A stretch of 64,000 nt of DNA. Origin: Anas platyrhynchos (taxonomy: Eukaryota; Chordata; Aves; Anseriformes; Anatidae). Shown piece after piece: positions 24,276-37,849 of the stretch. The notes under the pieces were generated by a model, which saw nothing but the letters and a program-made list of their open reading frames with translations, was not told where the DNA came from and did not search any database. A program made the position numbers and the translations under genes. The first letter of the stretch is position 1; the number at the start of each line of letters is the position of its first letter. Where the stretch lies: positions 1,867,501-1,931,500 of the forward strand of contig NC_092602.1 in assembly GCF_047663525.1 (NCBI RefSeq), given 5' to 3'.

Positions 24276-25492
24276 ATCCCGCCTTAGGGATCCAGCTCGG
24301 TCCCCACGCTGCTTTCAGTGGCACCAAGGGGGGACAAAAAGGGGAACTCGTGGCTACGGAGACCCCCGGGCACCTGGAGGGTCCGGGCCCTGCTCCCCCT
24401 CCCCGGCTGCAGCTTTCCCTGCTCCACGTGGGGAATTTGGAGCCGTGCTGGGAAACCAAAGCATCGAGAGCATGGCACAGGGCTGGCTCAGCCATCGCCA
24501 CCAAAAAAAGCTCTCCCCCCATTTCATAGCCCAATTAGGTGCAGCTAAGGGGGAAAACGGGGAGGTGACGAGGAGCCAGCACTGCAGTGGGATCACTGCA
24601 GTGCAGGGCTGGCCGTGGTGGCACAGGGGACTGGCAAAGGAACGGGAGTTTATAAAATGTTTTTTTCTTCTAATCCCAATTAGAAGCAGTTCCGAGGCTC
24701 TCGTGGAAACCTCTGGACTCTCAGAGGTCGGGCACACAGAAACCCAGAGCGAATTCACAGCTGCTGCTAAACCCTGAGCTGGGGAACCCCCCCCCGAACA
24801 GGAGCAGCCCCCAGTGCGCAGCCCCAAACCCTGGTGGGGTCTGCTGGCAGCTCGCTCACCCAGCAAAGTGAGTGAAAATCACTCAAATCTGAGCTCTTCC
24901 CAAGCTTGTCACCACCCATGGGTCCCCCAGAGGTGACAGCAAATCCCCCGAGCTGCCTGTGCCACAACACAGCCCCGTGAGAGCAGCCTCAGCTCCTGCC
25001 CTGTGCGCTCGGACCCAGGCGCATTGGTGCTGCCCCTGAGGGCTCGTTAACCTCCCACCTTCATTAGCGCTCAGCCACCACCACGGCTTGTCCTTCAGAG
25101 CCTCCAGGGGAAGGGTCAGCATGGGGAAAGCTGAGGCACCTGCCAAAATTAGACCCGAGTGTGCCCGGTTTTGGGTGCCTGGGACACGGCCGAGCTGTGC
25201 CGAACCCCAAATGCAGCGGGTGCCGTGGCCAAAACCCTCTCCCCCCACCCCGCACACCCCTGGGTGCCTCAGCTCTCCACGTGCGTGTTTCACCACCCCT
25301 AACATGACAAATTCGTTCTGCCAACCCTACGAAACCTCCAGGCAGATCCGGGAGCGCTGAGCCCCTCCCGAGGGGGTGACGGTGGCGCAGGAACGACACC
25401 TCCGTGGGTCGCGCCCCCGCGACGTCCCTGCGGGGAGCAGGGGATGCGCTCAGCGCAGGCGTTTTTTGCAGAATGGTGTTTTACAGGCATTT

Positions 25493-25505
25493 TGCTCCCT
25501 GGTGG
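25493..25505 (+). promoter_or_regulatory. Weak CTCF-like core
   Basis: TGCTCCCTGGTGG matches the core TGCCMYCTRSTGG with one mismatch. Confidence 0.15.
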
Positions 25506-26329
25506 AAGGGAACTGGAGCTTTTCCCCTGACACATCGGGGTCATGCAGCACGGCTGGCAGGCAGGCAGGCACAGCGGGACGCGATGGAGAGGGGGCGGAG
25601 GCGGGTGCCAGACCTCAGCCCTGCACCGTGGCACGGGGTTGCTCTGGAAAAGCAGAGCTCTCTCAGCCCCGCCACCCTCCCGGGGATGCTCCTTCCCATG
25701 GGTAAAGCACTGGAATTGCAAAAAAATAATAATTAATATTTATATATTTTAAAAGGAAAGAAAGTTTTCCCCATTGCCACTTGATTCAGGTGTCGGGGGG
25801 TCATGGGGACACCCCGCTGCTCCGAGAGCTGGTGCCAGGGAATTTGCTGTCCCCCTGCCCCGTGGTCAGCTCAACAGCTCTTCATCAATCTTTCCAAATA
25901 CTGAAAGAGAAGAGGAGGAAAGGAGCCGGTGAGGAGCTGGCCTGCGGCCACTGCTCTGCCCTTGCTGAAGCACCATGACCCACACATAAACCTGACGGGT
26001 GTGATCCCAAGGTCCTGCACCAGGAGATGCAGAACCTAAAACCTCGCAGGAATGACCAGAGCACGTCACCAGCAGGCTCACACGGGGCTGCCAAACGACC
26101 AAAGCCCCCCAGCATCCCCCCAGCCCCAGGAGACCCTCCCCAACCTGCTCCCCACCACAGCAAGAGGAAGCCCAAAGGGGAACCCCAAATACCTCGGGGC
26201 ACCCCGTTCCCCCTACCCACAGCCCCCGGTGGCACAGGGCAGGCAGGAGCCACAGCCCCCAGCCCCCAAAACTGCACAGCCCCGGGCTCAGCCAGCCCCG
26301 TTCGATCGTGGAGGCACCGCAGCCAGCTC

Positions 26330-26565
26330 ATTACACTCTTTTAATAAGATATGTGCTAGTTTTACATTCATTTTTCATTCCTGATAACGCTCTGTCCTAT
26401 ATAACGGCACTATTATCCTCGGTGAGGTGAGGGGAAGAATGTATTTCCTAAAAGACTGGCTGCATTAATTTTGCAGTAAGTGCCATGAAAGATTTAATCT
26501 CCAGCTCCTCTTTTGTTAATGGGATTAGTAGAACTTATTTACTGATTTAATTAATTGCCGTAGCT
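26330..26565. promoter_or_regulatory. AT-rich island, candidate conserved element
   Basis: About 235 bp of AT-rich complex sequence, with GCATTAATTTTGC, TTAATGGGATTAG (bicoid/OTX-like GGATTA) and TTTAATTAATTGCC (TAATTA homeodomain core). Flanks on both sides are GC-rich and repetitive. Confidence 0.3.
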
Positions 26566-29500
26566 TCCGCTCGGCTGGGTGCAGCAGCCCCGAAACTCGC
26601 CGCTTTCGGCTGCGAATACCCAGGCTGCGTTTCCGCCTGGAGCCTGCACAGAGCGCACGCCTGCGAGCTCTGAATTATTGAAATGATGTCTGATAGGCCA
26701 CGCTGAGAAGAGGAGAGCACCGAGCTCTGCCTCCCCTCCGACCCGCCAACTCGTGGCAAAGCTTCCCTACAGCGCTGCCAACACCTCCCCGAAAACCAAG
26801 CGCCGTCGCTGCTGGCAACGCCGATGGATGGCCCAGGGACCACCGGTGTCCCCCAAGTCCCAGCCACCACAGGGCTTTGCTGCTGGCACCCACCTCCTGT
26901 CCCCTCTGGGGACCCATGGACGTGGCCCTTGGGTGCCCCCGTGTCCCGGGGTGGGGGTTCTGCAGAGGGGCACCCCCCCGCCGCCTCCCCCAGCGCTTTA
27001 TTTAGGTCACCCCGCGCTCGGCGGCACGGCAGCGCCGCTCGCAGCGGGGGAGGTTGGACTTCACACTCTTGCTCCGCGAGCTGCTTTTCTAGGTCACCAA
27101 CCCACAGCGGTGCATTAAAATAGAGCCTCTCCCTCCCCTCCCCGCTCCCCACGGCCGGAGGCTGCCGCAGCCGCCAGCCGGAGGGGAAGGGGTGCGAGAG
27201 GGTGGCTGCGACCCCGTCTGCGCACGCACTGACCCCACAGCCCCAAAATACGTCACGGGCACCTGGGGTGGGTGCAGCACCCGTGTTTCCCCACACCAAG
27301 CCCTGTTCCTGAAGATGATCCCATGCCCAGACCCGTTGGGTGGCACCTCGGTGGCACCGGGTGCCAGCCCCATGTCACCACCTCCAGGGCTCTCCGGCAC
27401 GGCGCTTTGGGTCTCGTCCTCCTGGGTTTATTCCTTCCTTGTTTCTCTTGGGGTTTTCAGGGGCTCCGAAGCAGGTCTGCTTTGTCAACCCAGGCAGAAA
27501 GCCCCTTGTTTGGAGAGAGGGGAAACAACAATATCTGAAACCTAAGGGGCTGAGCATCGTCCCCTGGGAGCCAGGGAGCCAGGGCTGAGGTCCCCTCCCT
27601 GTGCCCAAAAACGTGCTGGGGGCAGCAGATTGCACGGAGACCTCTCCCCATGCTGTGTTCGCTCCCTTTTCCATATGAATCTGAATCCATATGGGTCTGA
27701 CCACCCCAAAATCTGTTTCTCCCATGGCAGTGCGGAGGTTGAGCCACCAGCACTGCACTGCCACGGGCAGAACTGAGCGAGCAGGGAGCTCTTCCAGCGC
27801 AAGCAGCGTGTTTAACAAGCTGGGAAATCAATACTGCCATCGAGCCCAGGCGAAACAGCATCGTGAGCCCTGTACCACCGCACAGGGGCTTTGCTGGCGG
27901 CTGTCCCCAGCCCCAAAGCCACCAGGGAGACCCCTGGAAACACAGGGCCCTGCTCTCCTGCTCCTTCTTCCCCCCAGCAGGGCTGCAGGGCATCGCTCAC
28001 TGCTCACGGCCGGGCGAGCAGCTTGGATTTTACCAATGGAAGCGGCAGTAGCAGTTTCTCACGTGGTACGGAGCTGGGGCTGAGCACGGAGGGACAAGGA
28101 GAGCAGCTCACGAGCTGCAGACGGGCTGTTCTGCCCCAAAAAATCTGCCGTAAGAGCAGCCTGCAGAGATCCTGCGCCACCAGGCCAGGCAGAGGCAGGC
28201 AGGGAGCACCTGGAGGGGATCAAGCAGGAGGCTGGTGCGTGAGTGTCCTCAGCACCACCTGCAGCTCCTCTGCAGGAGAGACGTGCCAGCACCAGTTGCT
28301 TTGCTCCTCGGTGCCGTGGGGCTGTCTCACTGCTGCTAAAACGAAAAAAAAAAAACTCCCAGGGTTTGGATACTCTTGAATACAAAGCACTCACTGCAGG
28401 CTGAGAAATGGTGCCTGGCACTGAGCTCGCACCCACGCTCGGTGCCATTAACCGGGAGACCCTCGGCTGTAAATCCGTGCACATCCCCATCCAGGCTCAC
28501 AAGCTTCCAGGTGAGGAGCCAGCCCTGCCTCTGCCTCCCCCCGGGAAAATGGGAGCTGTGGCAGAAGGGAACAAACCCAGCCGGCAGGAGCAGCTGCCTG
28601 GGCTTCGACACGCCGCGCCTCCAGCCAGCGCCTTGGTGCCAACAGCACCAAATGTTGGCAGCGGTGGAAGGCTGCAAGGATTGGCCTCGCTGCGAGAAAA
28701 AAAAGCTCCTTCCACCCCGGTTATCTGCTCCCCATCAGGAGATAGCTCTGAGCACGACGAGGAGCCTCCCAGGCTTGCAGGGAGCTGGCTGGAGAGGCAG
28801 CCCCACCGGTGCCTTCCCCACTGGGCGCAATGGGGTCGGAGGCAGCTGTGGGGCTGCCCCCAGCCCGCCCCAGTGCCAGGAGCTGCCTCCCGCCGTGCCA
28901 AGCTGCTCCCACAGCTGCTAATTGCAGAAAGGTTTGTTAAAACCGGCTTGTTCTTCCAGGAACGGATTCAAGTGACCTGATTTCCAGGAGTGCTTGGATG
29001 CGCCCGCACGCGCACGGCTGGGTGAGGATTTCCTCTCGCCTGCCACCACAGGAGAGCCACCAAAGTCCCAAATCCTCCTCCATCCCCCTTCAGCCCACCG
29101 TGGTGGCTATAAATCTGTGGCCGTGCTGCATCCCGGTGACAGCATCCCGGTGACAGCCCCTCAGGGACACCTGTGACCCACGGTGTGTCCTGATGGGTGG
29201 CCTAAATCCCACAGCTCCCTCCAGCTCCGACACGGCTCCGGGCAGGAGGTGACCCAGTTGGAGACGTGCACGTCCCCAAAGTCAAAGCTTTGGCAAAAGC
29301 CTCCTTGGTGCCGGGTCCTGCCTGGCATGCAGCCACCTCCCCTTGAGGCAGAGGGAGAAAAAGATCCTAAAATAACCCCAAGTGGGGGCAGGAGCTGCCA
29401 ATGTGGTCGCTGAGCTGTGCCCACCCGTGCGCCTGTAAAATCTAACCTGAATTTCCATGCAAAACCTGACCATAATTCGTAATTCCCTCCCAGGGGTTCA

Positions 29501-32500
29501 AACCTGGGCTATTTGGGGAGCTCAGCCCCTTCCTCACCCACACCAGCACCGACCCCAGCCCCGTGCTGCCGGCCGTGCCCCCGCGGTGACACCTGGGGAC
29601 AGGCAGGGCCCTGCTGCTGCTGCCGCCAGCGCCGCCGAATCGATCCCCGTTATCTGCATCGTTATGTGCCTTGGCAGCGAGATAAACGAGCCGCACAGAG
29701 CAGCACCCCGCAGCCCGCCGCAGGACAAAACACCTCCGGATCGACCCCAAAGGTCAGCTGCGAAGCGGCACGCACAGAGCGGAGCATCCGCCATGGCCCC
29801 ACAGACATCTCTGGGTTTCTCCCCAGCTTTTGGTCCCTCTGATTTCTGCACCCACATAGGAAAACCTCCCAGGGGTTTCCCTTTCCAGGACCCCCTTGGT
29901 GCTGTGGGCAGCCAGCTCAGGGTTTCTCCTCGTGCCCCCCAGGAGCAGAGCCTGGGGCAGGGCCAGCAGCTCCCGGTGCGCCCGAGCCGGCTGCGGCAGC
30001 CTCCTCTTTTCCAGGGCTGTAAATCCCGACACGGAGCTTTTTTTTTTTTTCTGCTTCTTCCTGCTTGGCAGCAGTTCAGGGCATATTTGTGTTTTGGCTG
30101 CCAGCAATGCAGCATTTACAAACCTGCCCTGGATTTATCTGCTGCAGCATCGGCCACTGAATTAAAAGCACAGAAGTCGGGGACGTGGTGGAAGCGGCAC
30201 TTTTACAGCAGCCAGGCTGCGTGCCGGCCCCCTCCCACCCACAGCCCCCTGCCCCTCTGCCTCGAGGCACTCCTTGCAGCATCGCCTGGCTTCGTTTTTT
30301 TTCCCCAAAATGAGTTAAATGCTCATTTTGCCTTTTTCTGCTGCCTCCTCCGGCCGCTCCCTGCCCAGCTGCAGCCGGCCCCGTGCAGGCGCACGCCTGC
30401 CTCGCTGCTTGAGCGCAGCGACTCGCAGGAACTTTAATTACCTTTAAAACCCTCGGTGCTTCATCAAGTGGCCTGACAGCTCACACTGTGCTGGAGCAGC
30501 ACAAGGACAGGGCAGCCACACAAACCTGGCTTTTTCTGGGGCAAGCAGGCTCAGAAGAGACCCTCTCCAACCCATTTTGGCCATCCTTCCCCATCAACAT
30601 CCCCAACCCGTGTGCCAAGGAGCAGCCAGCCATGGTGCCGAGTTACCCCCAACCCCATGCCACAGCATGGTGGATTTCAACCAAAAGAGAGGATTTTTTG
30701 TGCTCCTCTGAGTCTCATCGTGCAGTCAACACCCAGCCCTGGTACAGCCGAATTGGGCACCCAGGGAAACCGCACGCTTTGAGGACGTCTGTCTGCATGG
30801 CAGCTCTGAGCAGCGCTTGTCTGCTCCGTTTAGCAAAGAGCCAAAATTGTGACAGCCCCAGGGCAGGGAGGAGACCCGAGAAGCACGGCTGAGGGCTTTG
30901 CACCATCCCGCAACATTTGGCACCGGGGCTGCAGCCGGCTCGCACCGCCCTCACACTGCCAGGAGGGGTTCAGCGCAGCTCCTCAGCCACCCAGATCCCA
31001 GGAATTTCGCTCTGCGCTACCAAAGCTGGCTATAAAAAGCAAGAGGTTCCCTTCCCAGAGCTGGCAGGAAGGAGCTGAAGCAGCGATGGGTGACCCCAGG
31101 ACTGGTGAGTGCCTGCACCTACGTTTGCACTTAAGGGTTTTAATTGCTACGTGAAAGAAGGCAGCAAGCACTATGGAGCTTAAGAGAGAGAAAATGGAGC
31201 TGAAACGCAAACAACGTGGAGGAAATTTAGAAGGGCTAAATGGTCTTCAGCTCCCAAGCGGCCAGGATGAAGACAACATTAATGGCCCCATCGAGCTGGC
31301 AGGAGGCAGGGCTCTCACAAGGAAAATCAGCAGCCCTCATTTTCTGACCTGAGTTGATGGGGACAGGGCCTTTGCAGGAAGGCCGGGGTTTTGGCGCAGC
31401 AGCCTGCAGGATGGCATCAGCCAGGGCTGCTCCTTCCACCGGTGCAGACGGAGGTGTCCAGAGACAGAGCAGCAGGGACAAAAAGCAGCACACGAGGTCC
31501 CAAAAAGGACCCCACAGCCAAGCTCTGAGCACCCTGGCTCTGCCCAGAGACATCACAGACCACCTGCATTGCCAGCTGCTGCCCTTGTAGGCATCTCCTC
31601 CAAGTACGTACTCTTCATACTCTTCATTTTATAACAGCCCCGACCACCACCCGAAGGAAACAGCTTTAATTCTGCCCCCGCCACGCAGCTGGGTCCCGAT
31701 CTCTCCACACCAGCCTCAACCCCACGCCACCCTTTTCCCTCCCTGCAGCTACTCCTCATTTACATCAGCATAATTGCTATTCTGCCTCGTTAGGTTCTAG
31801 CGCACAGCTTCAAGAGCTTATTTAAAATTCATTGAAGCCTCCCCACTCAGAAGAATTGAAAAGAAACGACCCAAAAGGCATGCCTGTGGGATCGTACAGG
31901 AGCAGGAGACAGAAGGACCGCACGCGTCCACCTGCTCCGCAGTGCAGTGAGGGGGCTGAAGCAAACCAGCAAGCAAGAGGGGAAAGGAAATTGGGTTCTT
32001 CTGCAGCTTGCTTTTTTATTTTTTTATTTTTTTCCTTTACAGCCTGGCCTGTGCTGCCCTGCACCTTGCCTCCAAGCCCAAGGGGTTGGCACAGCATGTG
32101 GGGGGCCAGCCTGGCAGGGGGGCTGCAACACCTTCACCAGAGCACAGCCCGAAATCCTCTGGCATCCCCAAAGTCTGTTGTTCAGCCCAACGGGCTGAAG
32201 CATCTCTTCCTCCTCTCCCTTTCTCCTTTGGCCCCAAAAGAAAAGGAAAAAAAAAAAAAAAGAGGGGAACAAACCCAGCGTGGCACTGCAGAGCAAATCA
32301 CTTTGGAAGTGCGCTCAAAGCTCTCCCAGCGCAGCTTAAGAAACATAACACGTCCTCTCAAAGGAGATGGTTTTTTTTTCTCCCCCATAAAACGATCCGC
32401 TAACCGCTTCCCAAACGCACCACAGGAGGATAATCTACAGGCATAAAAATGCTCGCCAGAGGCGGGTTCTGTAGGATGTGCTTGTCAGCAAGCCCCCTGC

Positions 32501-33479
32501 TGTGCCTGCACGCCCCTGCACACTCGCTGCTGCGCTCGCACCCTGCGCCGCACCCAGACCTCCCCGTGCTTGCAGACGGGGATGCAGGCACCTCCCTGAA
32601 GCTGCTGGACATGAATTCAGATGTTTGTGCTGTTCTCCCTCCCAAAATTTGCCATCATTTTCCCCCAAAGCCCCGCAAGCCCCACTTCAGCTCCTAGGCA
32701 CCTCTAAAATTGATGCCTGATGGCTTCTGAAGGCACGAGAGGGTTCCCGATCTGGGCTCTGCATCATGCCCCTGTGTGGTGACTCGTGGAGGGATGGGAC
32801 ACAGGAATGAATATGGCATGGTGACACCCTTTGGTATGCTCAGCTCCCCCAGTTTGAGCTGGGGAAGCCTCACATGCTCATTCTGCTCTCAGCTTTAAAA
32901 CAGCAGGGAGCAGAAGCTGGAGGCACGAGCACCACATCAGCCAGAAGAAGCAATTTAACCAAAAAGAGAAGGGGCGAGAACTGGGCACTGCTCACCGACA
33001 TTTACTTAATTATTGAAAAAGCCACAATGGCACAGCAGGGAAAGGAATTCATTAAAGCCTAACACAGAAGAAAAGCATAACCAGGCTTTACGACTTATTT
33101 ATTTTTTGACTGCAAGGTACAGAACCGAACGGATGCCAGTGGCCCAGATCTCAGGCGGGGAGAGCAGGAGGCGCTCGGCGAGGAACCTGCAGCCACCACC
33201 ATCGGGCACGAGGCAGCCCAGGAAACAGCCTCCGCCTGGGAGGCAACAGCTGGGCTGCAAGTGCCAACAATAATGCTGAAAAATCGGGTTTATTTAGTAT
33301 GGAAGAGGAAGAATTAGGAGATGCATTCACGCCATAGCGCGATGAGACATTTCAGATTGCACCATGAACCACGCTAAGCCAATAAATGGAGATTATCAGT
33401 GTTAAAGGCTTTAAAATGCAGCAAGATCTGGAGCAATTGAAGCAAAACCTTTTTAAAGAGCTGCCCAAGGAGCTATTTC

Positions 33480-33760
33480 TAGATTGGTACTTTTGCCTTT
33501 TTATGTCCGGGATCATGGGAGAGATCTTTGAAATGCTACTTTAAACCGCAGCACTGATATTTATTTTCCTGTATGTGAAAACAATCCGTGTCATCTGCGA
33601 ACTCGTTGGGCTGACATTGAAGCCAGGCAAAACAACGGAATAGCTTGAAACAGGCCTCACTTAATGAAGAGGTGAAATTTAATTAGTGCCAATCACCACG
33701 GGTTTATGAAAAGCAGATTTCATTAAACCAACCTGATCCTTTTATGAGCCTCCAAAATTA
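33480..33760 (+). mobile_element. Decayed LINE fragment, CR1/L3-like reverse transcriptase
   Basis: Plus-strand translation gives VGLTLKPGKTTE (from about 33605) and then HHGFMKSRFH, a stop, TNLI (from about 33693). These follow the order of the SLTSxPGK and QHGFTKGKSCLTNLI motifs in CR1/L3-type reverse transcriptases as I recall them. Several stops and a shortened spacing show an old, inactive copy. No ends or target-site duplications are visible. Confidence 0.4.
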
Positions 33761-35324
33761 GTTTACCAATGCAACCGGGCGTCAGATGCCGCTGCGGATG
33801 ACATTTTGATGAAGAAGCTGGAACGATATAAAAATCAACACCGAACCTGTTAGACCTCTAAACAGCTGCTTAGCAGCTGCCCAGGCATCGGAGAGGGGAG
33901 GAAGCCTCACAACCCCGTGAGCCATCAGATAAGGGGGTGATAAGGGGTCCCACGAGGCTCCGATGGAGCAGGACCAGCCCTGCGAGCACTGGGGTGCGTT
34001 CACTCTCCCTGGATGGGTTTAAATAAGAAGCTGGCTCCCCAAAGCTGAGCTCAGTTGTGTTTTCCTCCCGTGGATCTGCTCCACTTAGGGCAGTGCTTTA
34101 TTCCAGGGTAACGCCGGAGCTCCCACCGAAAGATTCCTTCTGGCCTTAAAAGCCATTCCCATGGAGTGCTGGGGAGAGGGGAGACATCTGGTGAGAGTAA
34201 TTTCGGGTTTCTCTCTCCTCCCACCGTACCTGGAGGCACACACATCGCTCTGCTTCCAAGCTCCCAGCAGTGCCCCAGCCCCTGCAGTGGCTGTGCCCGG
34301 CGACAGCTCTTTTCCATCCCGTATTTCTGCCCGAGTTTTTCTTCCTCTCCCGGGAAATCAGCAGCGAGCTCTGCAACAAACGACTGAGAAACAGCAGGCT
34401 CGGAAGAGGAAAGTGTTAGAAACTCTGCTGGGCACCAAAAACCAAAAACCAGACAAGCACGAGGGAGGGCTCAGGGAGGGCACAGGCCCCAGGTGGCAGG
34501 GAGGCTGCTGCTGCTGGATCCGTGGACACTGCAGACACTGGGGTCGGTCTTTGCAAGCAGCCACCACGCAGATCCTGGATTAGAGCCCCCTTTTGGGGCT
34601 GTACAAGGGGGCTGCCCCCAAAATACGTCCCCGGCAAGGCCTACCGCCACACCAAGGCCGACATAAGTGTGTGGGCGCTCCCGGCCACCAGCAGCGGCTC
34701 CGGGGGAAGGAGAGACTGAGCCCCTGGTTCCTCCTGCTCCCGCAGGCAGGCTGCCACCTCTGTCTCCTCACAAAACCCCTCTGATGTGCTGCGACCCCCA
34801 TGGGGAGGGGAAAGTCACTGCCTGCTGAGCGCAGCCCAACAGAAGAGCTCCAAGGCCTGCAGGGGGGGATAGAGCAGAGGCAGGGGGCTTGCACAGGGCT
34901 GGATTTGGGGTGAAAACCAGCAGGACAGGGACACGGTCCCCTGGGTCCCCCCTGCAGCCCTTCCAGCCTCCCACAAGGCAAAACTGTGAGGGAGGAAGAT
35001 GAAGGGCATGTCCCCTGTGTTAGGCACCCAAATTGGTGCTGGAGCGAGGCTCCACAGGCCGAGTTGCCTCAGTGTCTGCGACCCAGCACCTCCAAGCCCT
35101 GGAGGTGGCACTGGAGCAGAAAACCAGGCAGGCCTGGCCAGAAAGCAGCTCCTGGAAGGCTCAGAGGGACAGCAGCCTCCCCTCCAGCCCCTCGGCGCTC
35201 TGCAGCCCCTTGCTGTTGAGATTTGGGCCTGATGGCAAAGCGGTGCCCGCAGCCCCCGCCATGAGCCGCTCCGGTTGGCCTCCACACACAGAGCTCCCTC
35301 CAGCCCGCTGTATTAATCGCTGCA

Positions 35325-35640
35325 GTTAATTAGGCGTTTGCCAAGTCAGTTTGCAACATCGTTTTAGCTTACTCCAGGCGGGGGGAGGCAAATTTCCTGT
35401 AAAAATATAAAATAATGAAAATGGAAAAGCCGGCAAAGTGCTAATGACTGGGATGATGAAGGGCTGGCAGGGCGGCCCGCAGCATCCACAGGCAGCTCCG
35501 CTCGCACCTCGCAGCACTAACTAAAAAACAATAATAATCGCGGGATCATTGCAAAGTCAATAACCAAGACAGTCAAGAATTACTCCCACTCGCTTCGTAA
35601 TCAATCACTTATCCTGCCGAAAGCGGGCTGCGATTATTGT
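35325..35640. promoter_or_regulatory. AT-rich island with SOX-like and HOX/PBX-like motifs
   Basis: It includes ACAATAATAAT (35528-35538), AATCAATCA (35599-35607, PBX/HOX-like) and ATTATTGT (35633-35640, SOX-like in reverse). GC-rich DNA surrounds it and there is no ORF. Confidence 0.3.
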
Positions 35641-37629
35641 CCAGGTAGGGAGAAAGGATTTTGTCCTTGGCTTTCCTTGGGGAAGATGTGGTGTGGTGAG
35701 GACGAGGAGCGATCGTTTCTCCAGCCAGATGGGCTGAGGGGTGGCCATGAGTGGGGAGTGTTGGGGGCAAATGCCCCGTGGTCCTCACAAGTTGCTTAAA
35801 CTGCACAAAGAAGCAATTTCCATATGGGTACTGCTGTGGTGAGAAATCAAACCCAGAGGCTGACCCCAAATCCACAGAGCAAGGCCTCGGCCTCGGTCCC
35901 TCATCCCCCAGCAAGAGCTCCCCGGGCCCTGCCAGTACCCACCCGGAGCTGACCTGCACCTTCTGTTGCTTTGCCAACAGCAGGGAAGGGAAACATCACA
36001 AAGAAGCATCGCTTTCACCCAAATTATTCTAAAAGGCGATTATGAAGGATAATCCCCTGATAAATTATGGTCCTGCCAGCGCGGTGCGGGGCAGGGTCGG
36101 TGAGCCGCTGGTCCAGCCCACGCCATACAGCTGCGCCTCAGGTTTCAGCTTTTCATCTAATTTAAAATAGAAGATGGATAAGGCACCAATTAAAATATAA
36201 AGCAAGCTGTGGCTTGCCTTGGATTAAGCTGGGATTTTCAAAGGATGCTACCCCAGCCTGCTGGAAACGAAGAGCCGTGCCTCGGAAGCTCTGCAGCCGT
36301 CTGCATTCAGCGCCTTTGAAGATCCCAGGCTTTTGTCCAGGATTTTGCTGAAAGCACAAGGAGCACAAATGGAGCATTTTACCCTCCAGCTGCCAGGCTT
36401 GCCCGTTGCCCTCCCTAGCTATAGCTCCTGGCTGCTGCCCAGCAGGAGAATGTCTCTTAAAAAGCAAACGTGTGTTGGTGGCACACAAAATGCCCCGGGT
36501 GGAGATGCTTGGGCACCCAGCTCACACCCAGGACACGGGCAGCTGCACAGGGAGGGATTCAAAAGAGGGTGTTCCTGAGAAAAAGTGGGATACTGCTTTG
36601 GGCTCCTTCAAAAACAGAGATATTCTGGAATATTTGAGGCTTTGATTTCACGCCTCTCTTGCCTTTCGCGCTGCCCCTCGCACCGCTGCCTGCCCAAAGT
36701 CCTCCTGCCCTGGGTGCCAGCAGCCAGCTGCCGTTTGCGTGATCGATGAGCAAGCAGTTCAGGATAGCAGCAGCACGTTAAGAGCAAACCTGCCAAAAGC
36801 CTGGGCTTTCACAGCTCCGTGCCAGTTGGTGTGATAGGGCAGGAAGAAGCAGCGCGGGACCAACACGCTGACCTTTACAAACCCCGTTCCTTCCCCAGCT
36901 CCCGATCCCCAGCCCCGGCCAGCAGCCGGAGCGAGACATCCATCATCGTTTACTGCCAGCCTTGCTGGAGAGGACTGGGGAAATGGAAGGGCGCTGTAAT
37001 TACACAGCTGGGCTTGGCACTCGCAGTCCCATCTCCAGCTCCCATTTGTCACTGCAGAAATAATAAGGAAGCGAAGCTGTAACGAGCCAGCCTCCTAAAA
37101 ACGCGCAGCATGGCAGTGGCTTTATTAGCCGGATCAAAGGCAAGTCAGCGTGGCCTCTGCTGTGCTGTGCTTCCTGCGGATAATTCAAATAAATGTGTGG
37201 AGGAGGCAGATTTGCCCCAAGCCCCCCAGGTCTCTGCAGTACAACCCCTGTGTGCATTTCTCAGCCATCCTCTTGACGTGCCCAGAGGTGAGCGGAGAGC
37301 TCAGCACATTGGGGATCTCTGAGGGACAGCGTCTGGCTCCTCGTGGGCCACGGTCCCATTGCCATGGGAATTCCTCTGCTTCAGCCCCTGGGCGAGGGGA
37401 TTCCTGGAGCAGCTCCCAGCAGCACGGGGACATGTAGCCCCTTCATGTCACCAAGGTGAGACAACAAGACACGCTTATCCCAAGGGATAAAAGCCATGTC
37501 CCATAGCAGAGCCTGGCCAGATCCTGCCGTGGGTGCATGGGGTGCCCTGATGCAGAAGAAGGTGCCCCCCCAGGATCCTGGCTGCGGGTGGCTGGAGAGC
37601 AAAGTGCTGAAAGCCTGCCCCGCCGAACG

Positions 37630-37765
37630 GGGGAGGTTAATTACTGCGATCAAAAATATCCGGAGGGAAAAAATGTTACAGCAGATATTACCAATTAACC
37701 CAGAAATCTAAACATCACAATTGCTGCAATTAATAGGATCCTACACTCGCGCTAATTACCAGGCT
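37630..37765. promoter_or_regulatory. AT-rich island with repeated TAATTA/TTAATT cores
   Basis: GGTTAATTACTGC, ACCAATTAACCC, GCAATTAATAGG and GCTAATTACC lie within 130 bp, each a homeodomain-type core. The (ATCCC)10 array starts about 85 bp further on. Confidence 0.3.
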
Positions 37766-37849
37766 GTGCGAGAGGCGGGTGTGCCAGGAGGGAGGGGAGC
37801 TGCGGGGGGCCCTGGGGACCCAGCAGATCCCTGCTCCATGTCTCGTTCT

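Noticed and set aside
27661..27700. Short direct repeat CATATGAATCTGAATCCATATGGGTCTGA as a possible transposon end
   Set aside because: It is a single local near-palindrome with no matching partner or target duplication nearby.
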